Under the pieces are notes generated by a model. It did no database searches. It was not told where the DNA came from and saw nothing but the letters and a program-made list of their open reading frames with translations. Below, piece by piece: positions 19,241 through 28,529 of a stretch of 50,100 nt of DNA. Numbering within the stretch: position 1 is the first letter of the stretch; every line of letters starts with the position of its first letter. The DNA lies in assembly GCA_024663395.1 (NCBI GenBank), contig JANFAH010000151.1:1-50100 (forward strand). Reading direction: 5' to 3'. Made by a program: the position numbers and the translations under genes. Source of the DNA: Pisolithus tinctorius (taxonomy: Eukaryota > Basidiomycota > Agaricomycetes > Boletales > Pisolithaceae).

Positions 19241-21770
19241 CTACTTGGACTTTTCCTACAACTGGAGCCCACTGCGAGGGATTCTGCTGTCACTTCCAGA
19301 AGGTCACTCAGGCGCACCACCGAATGCACCGAACTCGAAAATTTACGCCTGCACTTTCGCAATCTCAACCTGTCAGAAGACTCCGACATTTTCCGCCCTG
19401 TTTCACCCGTAACACCGGATCACGCGCAATTACCCGCTGACATTCCGTGGGTACTACCCGCGATCACCCCCCCTGATATCTCGGCAGACCAGATATCCGT
19501 CGCGTCGGATCACCTAGATCTCACTGCCCCTGATTTTCCCGGTGGCTTTATCCACTCGACTCCCCGAAGGCCCGAAACCCCGCCATCACCTTTAACACCC
19601 GTCACATCATCTGATTCATCATCACCGACGCCCTCTTTTTCCCGTCTCCTTGATGACCATGGCAAGATCAGAGCTGCAATCCGCTACGCTGACCTCGAAG
19701 AAGCCGAGGTCTGGCAAATGCTTCTGGAAGCCGCTTTCGCGGCCGACGACTGGGATGCCTTCGTAGTCGCTGTTAAGGGTTTGTACCCTGGCTGCGAGGG
19801 TGACGACCGCTATTGCCGCGCGGATCTGCAGTATCTCGTCGAAGAATATCAGTCAAAGCCTATGCGGAACCAGGATGACCTCAGAGAATACCAGCGGAAA
19901 TTCGCTAAGATTTCTGCCCTGCTCATTAAAACTAAAAAGCTTGCAGAGACAGAACGGGATTCCATGTTCCTGAATGGCTTCCCGAAGGCCATCGCAGACC
20001 GTATTCGTCATCGACTCTCCATAGTCCGCACCGACCTCCACCCTGACGATCCATACCCGCTCGCAGAAGTTGTCAAAGCTGCCAAGTTCCTTCTGACAGG
20101 ATCCGCTCTTCGTAGCGTGGTACCGACGATGGGTACCGTGGCCTCGCCAGCTGCACCTCCCTCGTCGGCTTACATGCCACAAGTGCCACCTTCTGGTACT
20201 GTCGTTAAACAGGAATACAACTTCCAAACGCAGCCTCCGCCGCAGCAACGCAGACCCGGCTGCAGTTTCTGCGCAGACCCCAACCACTGGACAAGGATGT
20301 GCGCACTCGTTGAAGTTTATATCCGCGCTGGTAAGATCATGAGAGGTACAGACAACCGTCTCTATCTGGCAGACGGGAGCCAAATTCCACATTTCCCTGA
20401 ATGTAACTCACTGAGAGAGGCTGTTGACCGCGTCATGGCTGACAGAGACCAGGCCAGCGCACGTGCTGCAACTCCTGCCGCTCCGCGCAAGGCACCGCCA
20501 ACCTCTTCTGCGTTGCCCATCCCGAAATTGACGTGCAGTTGGAGATCCAGCCTTCTGCCTTCTTAAACACCGTCCAAGATGCCGATGAACCTGTCGCAGA
20601 CTTAGCCGACCCTGACTTCCAAGCATATGTCGCTCAAGCTTGGGCTACCTACCAAGCGGATAAAGGTAACAAGGGAGCAGTCATTCCCCGTGGAAAGAAA
20701 GCCCGCTTCGACGGAGTTGAAATCACAGCTCGACCCGCGGCACGTCCTGCCAACCCCCCACGAGTCGACCCGCGCGCAGCCACTGTTGAAGAGGAAATCA
20801 TTTCCCCTGGTGTTCAAAGTTCACGTGCCGCTTGCCAGGCATCCGAGCCCTCCACACCTGCACCAACATCTACCGCTACGAAACCATATGTTCCTCCGAC
20901 TAATCCGGCTCCAACGCCCGTGCGCAAGGACCCCGTTCCCATAGCAATTGTTCCGTCACAGACACCGTACCCAGCAGCTCGCAATCAAAACCAGTACCGT
21001 TACTCGTTCCCTCTCGAAGACGAAGCCGCGCCCAGCGTATCGTGGAGCGTGTACTCGAAACCAGCGTTGCCATGCCAGTCAAAGAATTATTTGCAGTAGC
21101 CCCAGAGTTTCGCAAACAGTTCAGAGACATCACCATGGCGAAATGCGTCACCACAAACGAGATTGAGGTAGTTCGTAGCGACGATGAAGAAGGAGTACAA
21201 GTGAATGAACTGACCGGCTGCGATCCTCAAAGAACCGCGCGCGAATACGGAGACTGCGTTATCTGCAGTGACGACGGCTCCATCGTAGCTCACCACACTC
21301 TGCCGCTCCGCTGCATTGAAGCTAAGGTCCCCGGGACCGACATCACAATCAACTGCGTACTAGATTCCGGTTCAGAAATCGTCGCCATGCCCAGGCGCGT
21401 TTGGGAAAAGATCAGACTCCCTTTGCGCTGTGATCATCTCATGACTATGACATCTGCTAACATGTCTAAAGACACTACTGTAGGCATACTAGAGAACCTG
21501 AAACTCGACTTCGGCGCTGGGCCAGTCATGCTACAGGTTCAAGTAATTGAACATGCCAACTTCGACATGCTCCTCGGACGTCTGTTCATTTGCCTTATGA
21601 GTGCGGTAACAAACGATTATCCCAACGGCGGACAGCGGATTACTCTCCGAGACCCGAATGATGGCCGCGAGTACACTTTGCCCACGCGCCCGTGGTGCGA
21701 GGGCTGTCCGCGCTGCAAGTGCAGCAAGCACTGCCATAGCCACCAAAGTATAGTCGAATGGGGTTTTTGA
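19241..21770 (+). pseudogene. gag-pro: G2 gag-protease, broken by two one-base frameshifts
   Basis: The Gag frame is open from 19241 without an ATG before 19718. IRYADLEEAEVWQ and DDWDAFVVAVKGLYPG match the capsid-like part of G1. The zinc knuckle CSFCADPNHWTRMC has canonical C-x2-C-x4-H-x4-C spacing. The frame shifts near 20510-20530 (homology resumes at HPEIDVQLEIQPSAF) and again near 21031 (resumes at RIVERVLETSV). The protease INCVLDSGSEIVAM has the catalytic Asp, and FDMLLGRLFICLM shows the Arg codon that is a stop in G1. The last frame ends GGT TTT TGA at 21768-21770. Two indels mean no full Gag can be made from this copy. Confidence 0.82.
21761..21767 (+). promoter_or_regulatory. -1 frameshift site GGGTTTT at the gag-pol junction of G2
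   Basis: Codons TGG GGT TTT TGA place the X XXY YYZ heptamer G GGT TTT against the stop. The pol frame is -1 and open for about 1200 codons. Same heptamer and same placement as in G1, although the surrounding bases differ. Confidence 0.7.
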
Positions 21771-24700
21771 ATATCGATGATCCACCAAATGGTCGGGGAG
21801 AGCCTACTAAAACGTCCTGTTTCCTGTTTAGCCGCTGTTATCCGTTCCTCAGTCCTACTGTCTCATCCCTAGCCTTCACTTCGACGAACTTCTCTTTGCC
21901 CGCGGCACCCGTACCGCGGAACATACCCACTGGAATACCCTCGCCTGCTTTCACTTTCCTCTCTTCCACTCAGACAATACTAAACCCCTCTGCTATAGCC
22001 ACATTCGGCAGCGTTTATCGACTAGATCCCGCGGTTCGCACCCTCGTTTACAAGCCAGTTGCCAAGAAGGTTCGGACGGTACCTGCCCCGATGGCGGAAG
22101 AGTACCGCATCGTGTGCAGCCTGCCTGACGACCCGCCCGCTGGTCTCCAACCACTTCCAACCCATCCTCCAGACTTCGCCCCGGGCGTCCGCTTCACTGC
22201 TGAACGGGCTGCGGAACTTGACCTCAACCCTGCAGATTGGCTTTGGCCAGAAGAACTTAAACTCGTAACTTGGCTCGTTTCGGTCCATGAGCTCGCATTC
22301 GCTTGGGACATTACAGAGTGCGGACACCTAGACGAACGCTATTTTCCGCCAGTAAAGATTCCTACGATTCCACACACGCCTTGGGTCCAACGCAATATCC
22401 CTATCCTGAACGCGATCCATGCCCAAGTCATAGACATGATTAAAGATCGCATCAAGTCCAGCATGTATGAACCTTCTACAGCGGCTTACCGCTCCCGCTG
22501 GTTCTGCGTAGTAAAGAAAGACGGAAAGTCTCTTCGCCTTGTGCATGACTTACAGCCCCTGAATGCAGTGACCATCTGCGATGCGTCCGTTCCGCCCTTC
22601 GTAGAACACCTCGCAGAATCCTTTGCTGGATATGCAGTGTATGCAATGATGGACCTCTACTCCGGGTATGACCAGCGCGCACTTCACGTGGATTCCCGCG
22701 ACCTCACCACCTTCGGTACCCCCCTCGGACCACATCGGCTTACTACTCTGCCGCAGGGTCATGCGAATGCGGTACAGGTATACCAGGGAGATACTGCATT
22801 TGTTCTCCAGGATGAGATCCCGCATCATACCCTACCCTTCATAGATGACGTCCCCGTGAAATCCGAGACCACCCACTATCAGCGCGCAGACGGCTCCTAT
22901 GAGACTATCCCGGAGAATCCTGGGATTCGGAAATTTATCTGGAATCACTGTATAGTCGTTAACCGTATCCTTCAGCATTTGCAGAACGTTGGAGCCACTG
23001 TCTCGGCAAAGAAGTTCGTGCTAGCCGCTCCGTCCGCTGTGATCGTTGGCCACAAGTGCACCTTTGAAGGTCGCATTCCTGAAGAAAGCAAAGTGCAGAA
23101 GATCCGCGACTGGCCCGAGTGCCGCAACCTGACACAGGTTCGCAGTTTCCTCGGTGTCTGTGGTGTGCTACGCATCTTCATCAAAGACTTCGCCAAGATC
23201 ACGCGGCCGCTAGTCGCACTCACGCGGAAAGACGTACCATTCACATGGGACGAGCTGCAACGCGCTGCCATGCAACGCCTCAAGGAAGAAATTGTAAAGT
23301 CCCCCGCACTCCGAAGAATCGACTACGAGTGTGGTCGCGAAGTAGTTCTAGCAGTCGACACATCGGTCATCGCAGTTGGCTACATCCTCTACCAGCTTGG
23401 CGAAGATGGCAGATGGTACCCAAGTCGCTTCGGATCCATCACCCTCAATGAAGTGGAAAGCCGCTACTCCCAGGCTAAGCTTGAGTTGTATGGTCTCTTC
23501 CGCGCATTGCGTGCGGTACGCGTATACATCTTCAGTCTCACTAACTTCACTGTGGAGGTAGATGCAAAGTATATTAAGGGCATGATAAATAACCCGGATC
23601 TCCAGCCTAACGCGACGATCAATCGCTGGATCGCTGGCGTCCTCCTCTTCTCGTTCAAACTCGTCCACGTTCCTGCGGACAAGCATGCCGGCCCTGACGG
23701 CTTATCCCGCTGTCTGCAGTCGGAGCTTGACCTGCCCGAGGTTGATGACCATGAGGATTGGCTGGACCATTTCTACTCTTTCTCTACACAGGTTGTCAAT
23801 GACCACCCGCCTCCTATGTCACTTTCCAGTCAAGATCAGCATTCCCTACCGCCACCCGCCTACCATCGGGTGAGCCTCCCGCCGCCTGCATCCTTCTATC
23901 TCGCATTCTCTGCAACTGCTGATGCTAATAACCCTTCTGATACCCCAGACGACCCTGCCATTCCGCAGTCCGCGAAAGCTCGGGCACGCGAAGCAAAGAT
24001 GGAAATGATCCGCGCATTCCTCGCGACCCGCGAGCGTCCTCCTGACCTTACTGATGCGCAGTACTCATCCTTCTTTAATTCGGCCAGCCGCTTCTTCCTC
24101 CTAGATGGCAACTTATGGTGTCGGGAACCGCACGGACGGCACCAGCTAGTCGTCGATGCATCCAAGCGGTACCGTCTCATCAAGGAAGCGCATGATGACC
24201 TCGGGCACAAAGGTGTCTTCACGGTCCGCACACACCTTCTCCTCCGCTTTTGGTGGCCTCTGCTTGTTGAGGACGTGAAGTGGTATGTCCGCACTTGTCA
24301 TGAATGCCAGATCCGCCAGACGCAGAAGCTTCATATCCCCCCCACTGTACCCATGATAGGGGGCTTGTTTCATAAAGCTCACATTGACACGATGCTGATG
24401 CCCAAAGCCGGCGGCTACCGCTACATAGTACAGGCCCGTTGCGCGCTGACTTCATATCCCGAATGGCGTATGTTGCACGCGGAAAATAGTACCGCGCTCG
24501 CGTCCTTCATCTTCGAGGACATTCTATGCCGCTGGGGTCCGCTCACCGAGATTGTCACCGACAACGGTCCCGCGTTCGTCCAAGCCTTAGATGCCCTAGC
24601 CGCGCAATATCATATCCGTCACATCCGTATCTCTCCTTACAACTCTCAGGCTAACGGTATTGTAGAGTGTCGCCACTATGATGTTCACGAGGCTATCATG

Positions 24701-25369
24701 AAGAGCTGCGAGAACGATGATCGCCGCTGGCACACCGTTGTGCACTTCATCTTCTGGGCCGAGTGGGTCACCATTTTGAAATCCACGGGTCTATCCCCTT
24801 ATTTCATGGTACATGGTGTCGAACCGCTGTTCCCATTCGACCTTGCAGAGGCTACTTTCCTTTTACCCCTATCCCGCGATGAGGTGACACCGCTGACTAC
24901 CACAGAACTGATAGCTTGGCGAGCGCGCCAGTTGCAGAAGCGTCAGGATGACTTAGACCAGGTCCGCGGCAACATCCTCCACGCACACTTCCAGTCTATC
25001 CAGCAGTTCGAAACCGCCTTTCAGCATCGCATTAAAGACCATAACTTCGCTCCCGGCACCCTCGTGCTCGTTCGCAACTCCCGCGTAGAGAAAGAACTGA
25101 ACCGGAAGACAAAGCCGTGGTACACCGGTCCCATGGTTGTCCTTCGTCAGACCACTGGGGGCTCGTACCTACTGGCCGAGCTGGATGGATCCATCTCCAA
25201 ACTCCGCTTCGCTGCATTCTGCTTACTTCCCTACCACCCGCGGTCTCAGACCCGCGCAACCGTAACTCGCATTACTGGGTTAGATGATGAAGAACTAGAC
25301 CACCTTCTTGAAGAGGCTGAGGATGACCCCACTGATGATGATGTGGAGGCTTTTTCCGCAGACAGCTGA
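21767..25369 (+). CDS. pol: G2 pol polyprotein: reverse transcriptase, RNase H, integrase (intact)
   Basis: About 1200 residues without interruption. An ATG at 21758 overlaps the slippery site, but -1 frameshifting from gag is the likelier entry. RT: KKDGKSLRLVHDLQPLN, MMDLYSGYD with catalytic Asp, and FIDD at about residues 361-364. RNase H: VLAVDTS, KLELYGLFRAL, VDAKYIKGM, PDGLSR. Integrase: HHCC zinc domain (HDDLGH about 811, CHEC about 848), then D877, D935 and E970, the last two 35 apart. GPY/F-like module PWYTGPMVVLRQTTGGSYLL, then an acidic tail. No chromodomain seen. All catalytic residues I can identify are present, so this copy could supply Pol if a Gag were supplied in trans. Confidence 0.93.
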   Translation: MNIDDPPNGRGEPTKTSCFLFSRCYPFLSPTVSSLAFTSTNFSLPAAPVPRNIPTGIPSPAFTFLSSTQTILNPSAIATFGSVYRLDPAVRTLVYKPVAKKVRTVPAPMAEEYRIVCSLPDDPPAGLQPLPTHPPDFAPGVRFTAERAAELDLNPADWLWPEELKLVTWLVSVHELAFAWDITECGHLDERYFPPVKIPTIPHTPWVQRNIPILNAIHAQVIDMIKDRIKSSMYEPSTAAYRSRWFCVVKKDGKSLRLVHDLQPLNAVTICDASVPPFVEHLAESFAGYAVYAMMDLYSGYDQRALHVDSRDLTTFGTPLGPHRLTTLPQGHANAVQVYQGDTAFVLQDEIPHHTLPFIDDVPVKSETTHYQRADGSYETIPENPGIRKFIWNHCIVVNRILQHLQNVGATVSAKKFVLAAPSAVIVGHKCTFEGRIPEESKVQKIRDWPECRNLTQVRSFLGVCGVLRIFIKDFAKITRPLVALTRKDVPFTWDELQRAAMQRLKEEIVKSPALRRIDYECGREVVLAVDTSVIAVGYILYQLGEDGRWYPSRFGSITLNEVESRYSQAKLELYGLFRALRAVRVYIFSLTNFTVEVDAKYIKGMINNPDLQPNATINRWIAGVLLFSFKLVHVPADKHAGPDGLSRCLQSELDLPEVDDHEDWLDHFYSFSTQVVNDHPPPMSLSSQDQHSLPPPAYHRVSLPPPASFYLAFSATADANNPSDTPDDPAIPQSAKARAREAKMEMIRAFLATRERPPDLTDAQYSSFFNSASRFFLLDGNLWCREPHGRHQLVVDASKRYRLIKEAHDDLGHKGVFTVRTHLLLRFWWPLLVEDVKWYVRTCHECQIRQTQKLHIPPTVPMIGGLFHKAHIDTMLMPKAGGYRYIVQARCALTSYPEWRMLHAENSTALASFIFEDILCRWGPLTEIVTDNGPAFVQALDALAAQYHIRHIRISPYNSQANGIVECRHYDVHEAIMKSCENDDRRWHTVVHFIFWAEWVTILKSTGLSPYFMVHGVEPLFPFDLAEATFLLPLSRDEVTPLTTTELIAWRARQLQKRQDDLDQVRGNILHAHFQSIQQFETAFQHRIKDHNFAPGTLVLVRNSRVEKELNRKTKPWYTGPMVVLRQTTGGSYLLAELDGSISKLRFAAFCLLPYHPRSQTRATVTRITGLDDEELDHLLEEAEDDPTDDDVEAFSADS

Positions 25370-25510
25370 CTATCTGTCCTTTCCAGTATCCACAGTTTGT
25401 CCATCGCGCTATTCCTCCGTACCCTCTTCTCCCACGATACCCATACCTCTTTCTGCGGCCTCGCCCGCCTCCCCGCGGCTTCTCCTACTACGCTCGTTCC
25501 TTCTCCCATG

Positions 25511-25548
25511 CTGACTGGGGACAGTCAGTGTTCAAAGTCCCCTGCAGG
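25511..25548 (+). promoter_or_regulatory. Extra hairpin plus PPT-like sequence just after G2 pol
   Basis: CTGACTGGGGACAGTCAG (25511-25528) is a perfect 7-bp stem with loop GGGA. Compared with the hairpins before the LTRs, the CG pair in the stem is replaced by a TA pair on both sides (CCG/CGG to CTG/CAG), a compensatory change. It is followed after 20 nt by CCCCTGCAGG, like CCCCCGCAGG before the 3' LTR. No LTR is recognisable directly after it. Confidence 0.55.
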
Positions 25549-26282
25549 GGTGACCAGCATACCACTTGATCCACCCGATATCAGACATAGTTTGTTTCCT
25601 TTTATCTGTCTTACCCCGGGTTTCGTCCGGAGACCTCTATTTCACCCCAGGTTTCGTCCGGTGATTCTACTGATAGCTAGTCCTCGCTCAAAAAACATAT
25701 CTTACAAAAAGTCCAAAACCGTCCAGAAAAATAACAAAACACCGAATAAGTATATAGCCAAAACACCGTCTCTCCTATCTCTCTTACTAGTCTCGCTGAT
25801 ACCGTCCTCGGCCGCTTTACACCGTGGATACTTGCAACCACCCCGCACAATTCTTCTTCGAATGCGCAGTCAGCGTGCGCCCCTTGATCTATTTTTCTTT
25901 CGATTCTCCTTCCGCTTCCTTACAATTAATACCCAAAGACCGTCACAGTTACCCGATAAACAGTCCCTTCGCTCTCTCTCCATCATTCCGTCACATCCTA
26001 CCATCAAGATCGTTTCATGAGGACTTACCGTTGAGAGAAGTCGAAAGCCGCAGTGATTTAACTTCAACTAAAGAAATTATTTCTGGCGGTACCCCGCGCT
26101 CTCTACGATACCGCAGCCGATTCAGGGCCAGTTCCTTGCCTGGCGGACAGAAGTCCTTCGCAGTGCCTTACGTCGCATCCGCATCGGACGAGCGAAGATT
26201 TGATATATTTCCACGCACAATGCGCAGGAAGACAGCAATGCAGGGTATAGTACAAACGGGGATCTACAAACGGTATGATCGT
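25549..26282. other. Non-coding part of G2 between pol and the antisense gene
   Basis: A frame of 207 codons (25397-26020) crosses this region but has no recognisable feature and is probably chance. Two short repeats reading CCCGGGTTTCGTCCGG and CCCAGGTTTCGTCCGG lie at about 25616-25664. A related CCGGGTTTGCCCGG is in the 5' LTR near 18917. Confidence 0.45.
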
Positions 26283-27379
26283 CTACTCTACTCCCAGCTT
26301 TGCCAGGGCCTCTGACAGCTGCTCGATGCGGACTTGAAGGCGAAGGTTTGCTGCATGCGCAGCCACGGCCTCGGCCCTGACCATCCCAAGGGCTTGCGAG
26401 ATATCCAAGGTGGTCTTGCCATCAAACCCACCACGCACTGGCGCCTTACCCTTGCCGCGCGCGCGGGTTTCGACCACCTCCACATCGTCGCCATGGGCCC
26501 GTTTGGAAGGGCCAGCCCTCGGTGCCTTGGTCGATCGCGCTGCACCCTGTCAACCCCGGACACGTCGGAATGCGGCCACCGCTCACCTACTGATGCCCTG
26601 GCCTGCGCCTTCTTCCCAGTCCCCTTGTTGGACTTCTCACACCTTTGCTTCATCTTCACGCACCCGTCGCACGTCTTGCCGCTCGGTCCGATGCATGACA
26701 TGCCTTTGAGGGCGCACCGTGCGCAGGGCACCGGATGCAGTACCGCCCCGGGGGAGATGGTTATCTTCGGCTTGTCGTCATCATTGCCCTTGGCGACGGC
26801 CTGCCGAGAACGCTGTGTTGCCGTGGTGTCAGTAAAACTACCTGGCATACCTGCGGAGACTTACCTTGCGCGCCGGCTGAGGGACTTCCACGTGTGTCAT
26901 CCTTACGGACGCAACAGGCTCGGCAGCACTTGCCCCTTGCCCCTCGGCGCCCTGCGAAGCTTCCTCCTCCATCCGCACGTCCTCGTCAACCTTGAGCCGT
27001 GCGATCTCCTCCGACACCCACTGCTCATATGCCTCGTCTGCCTCCGCTACCGCCGGACCATCTGCCGCGTCTATCTTCGTGTCGACATCGAGCTCTCTGC
27101 CGTGCTCGACAAGCAGGAACACTTCGCCCTGGGCAATGATCAATGCTACGACTCTCTACCCAAACGAGCGCTTACCGATCGCTTCTCCCAACGTCACAGC
27201 CACATCACTTTCTCCTCCCACAGGTCTTCCCTGTCGTCCGGCATGCACTTCGCCTCAGCAACCAAGGCTGTGGACACGGCAATGAACTTCGCCTTCAGAG
27301 CAGTCTTCTCTGCTTCGATCGGGTCGGGGGTGGCTGCGCATACGAGCTGAGAGAGACGGGGGGCACGGCTGGAAGACAT
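26283..27379 (-). CDS. Zn2Cys6-type zinc-cluster protein encoded antisense inside retrotransposon G2
   Basis: Proposed exons on the minus strand are 27379-27209, 27128-26865, 26812-26587 and 26539-26283, about 305 residues. Intron 26864-26813 (GTAAGT...TACTGAC...ACAG) and intron 26586-26540 (GTGAGC...GTTGAC...GCAG) have clear signals and correct phases. The first intron (27208-27129) has a weak GTGATG donor and is less certain. The second exon is acidic (VSEEIARLKVDEDVRMEEEA). The third holds CARCALKGMSC and CDGCVKMKQRC, spaced C-x2-C-x6-C-x7-C-x2-C-x6-C, the same spacing as in the G1 gene, then a Lys-rich run. The last exon ends in a short amphipathic segment (LRLQVRIEQLSEALAKLG) likely to form a coiled coil. 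Position, orientation, intron richness and domain order match the G1 gene although overall sequence does not. Confidence 0.7.
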
Positions 27380-27455
27380 GATGAGAACGATAGAAGGGGT
27401 TGATGATGGGAGGAAAGAATCAAATCGATGCGAAGGTTTGAGCCACGCACTAACA

Positions 27456-27577
27456 ATTATATACTTAGCGGCCATGAGGCGCTTATGTCATCGGTCCGGA
27501 CGCCTATACGCAGTATTCAACGGCCTTCTTGCGTCCCTCGGCTCTATGCTTCCTTCGCTTCTACGCGGAACTCTCCG
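27456..27577 (-). promoter_or_regulatory. Putative promoter of the antisense gene of G2
   Basis: Minus-strand TATATAAT (plus 27456-27463) lies about 77 bp upstream of the ATG at 27379. Further upstream, 27566-27577 is CGG-N6-CCG, an inverted CGG pair with the spacing used by some Zn2Cys6 regulators such as yeast Ppr1. Two CCACGTGG palindromes lie near 27616 and 27645. Whether the product acts on these sites is inference. Confidence 0.4.
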
Positions 27578-27652
27578 GTATTCTCGAACCCTCGGCACCA
27601 CACCGTTGCCATCACCACGTGGCAAGCTATTTATGTCCTCCACGCCACGTGG

Positions 27653-27689
27653 CTGACCGGGGACGGTCAGCATCTAAGTCCCCCGCAGG
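27653..27689 (+). promoter_or_regulatory. Hairpin and PPT-like sequence before the 3' LTR of G2
   Basis: CTGACCGGGGACGGTCAG (27653-27670) forms a 7-bp stem with loop GGGA; 19 nt later CCCCCGCAGG abuts the LTR start TGTGAGG at 27690. G1 has the same stem sequence at the same distance from its LTR. Confidence 0.6.
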
Positions 27690-27978
27690 TGTGAGGAATC
27701 CGCATTCCCTGGACGCGTAAGCCCCTATCATTAACCGTTCCGTGGCTACTGTTACGTCCGCTCCCATCTCATGTTCACCATTGTTCACGTGCTACCTTCC
27801 CACGCCCTCGCTCCCTCTCGTGCGGAGCTATACCCACGGCCGCTGTGCTCCAGTCGTAGTTTTTCCTCGGACTCTTTTCTTGTCACGGTCTCTGTTTCTT
27901 TAGTGCTTGTAGTTATACCCTCGGCCTCTGTTCGGCCAATCTTGTTTGCACACGCTGTCACAGCGAGTTTTCCACTAT
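27690..27978 (+). repeat. 3' LTR of G2 (aligned portion)
   Basis: Starts TGTGAGGAATCC and aligns with 18607 onward to about 27965. Beyond that the two copies differ by indels and then completely, so the outer end and any target-site duplication cannot be placed. Confidence 0.82.
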
Positions 27979-28529
27979 ATAGTACCCTGTTATATGTAAT
28001 ACAATACATCAATCTCACACTTGGAGTTTGTGATGGCATACTGAAAAAATCCATACTTGAAGTTTAGATCCTTTTCTACACGTTTGCTCAGGTTTGAAGT
28101 CAGAGCGAACATCTAATCATTGTGTAAACAATAAGTATGGATGAATAGCAGATGTTGTCCAAGATAGGAAGTTATGTCAACACGTGCAGTGCAGGGTGAA
28201 ACTTTAAGTTTTGTCCTAATTTGCATAACTGACAATACACGAAGTGCTGCCAAAATTCCAGTAACAGATTTTACTTCAAGTCTAGAATTAGTGTTCCTAC
28301 ACATGCTTGCACTTGAAGTTTCGCCACTGTCTATACTAATCGCCCGACAGTCACCTGTTCATCGCCCAATGATCGCCCTGTTGTCGCAAAACAGTCGCCC
28401 AGCGTGATCATCCTATAATTATCATAGCTATTGTTACATGGTCATCATATTTCCCTAAGTAGATCCTACAAATTTTTTTCCATGATGCCTTGACATTTGT
28501 CAGTCCTATCATTGCAAGAATTCAACAGT
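27979..28529. repeat. Subterminal-repeat-like region of the Tnp2 element
   Basis: Gene-free. It holds several versions of CTTGAAGTTT (near 28018, 28054, 28272, 28310, plus weaker ones near 28095 and 28202) and a cluster of TCGCCC hexamers at about 28340-28402. Motif clusters like this flank the transposase genes of CACTA-type elements. No matching terminal inverted repeat was found on the far side. Confidence 0.35.

Larger units (their letters stand above)
18607..27978 (+). mobile_element. Ty3/gypsy LTR retrotransposon G2, diverged relative of G1, with antisense passenger gene
   Basis: Order on the plus strand is LTR, leader, gag-protease (two frameshifts), slippery site, pol (RT, RNase H, IN; unbroken), hairpin with PPT-like sequence, antisense Zn2Cys6 gene, second hairpin with PPT, LTR. 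The LTRs align for about 285 bp and then diverge, so the right LTR may be rearranged or partly replaced. G2 shares gene order, frameshift signal and passenger gene with G1 but is clearly diverged in protein sequence, and it lacks the CGGAATT enrichment of G1. Confidence 0.9.

Noticed and set aside
18958..19440. ATG-started frame of 160 codons just after the G2 LTR
   Set aside because: The frame next to it shows protein-level similarity to the G1 Gag leader; this one does not.
25397..26020. Open frame of 207 codons downstream of G2 pol
   Set aside because: Composition follows the surrounding AT/CT-rich DNA, it crosses the hairpin, and no domain, signal or conserved motif is visible. Treated as chance.
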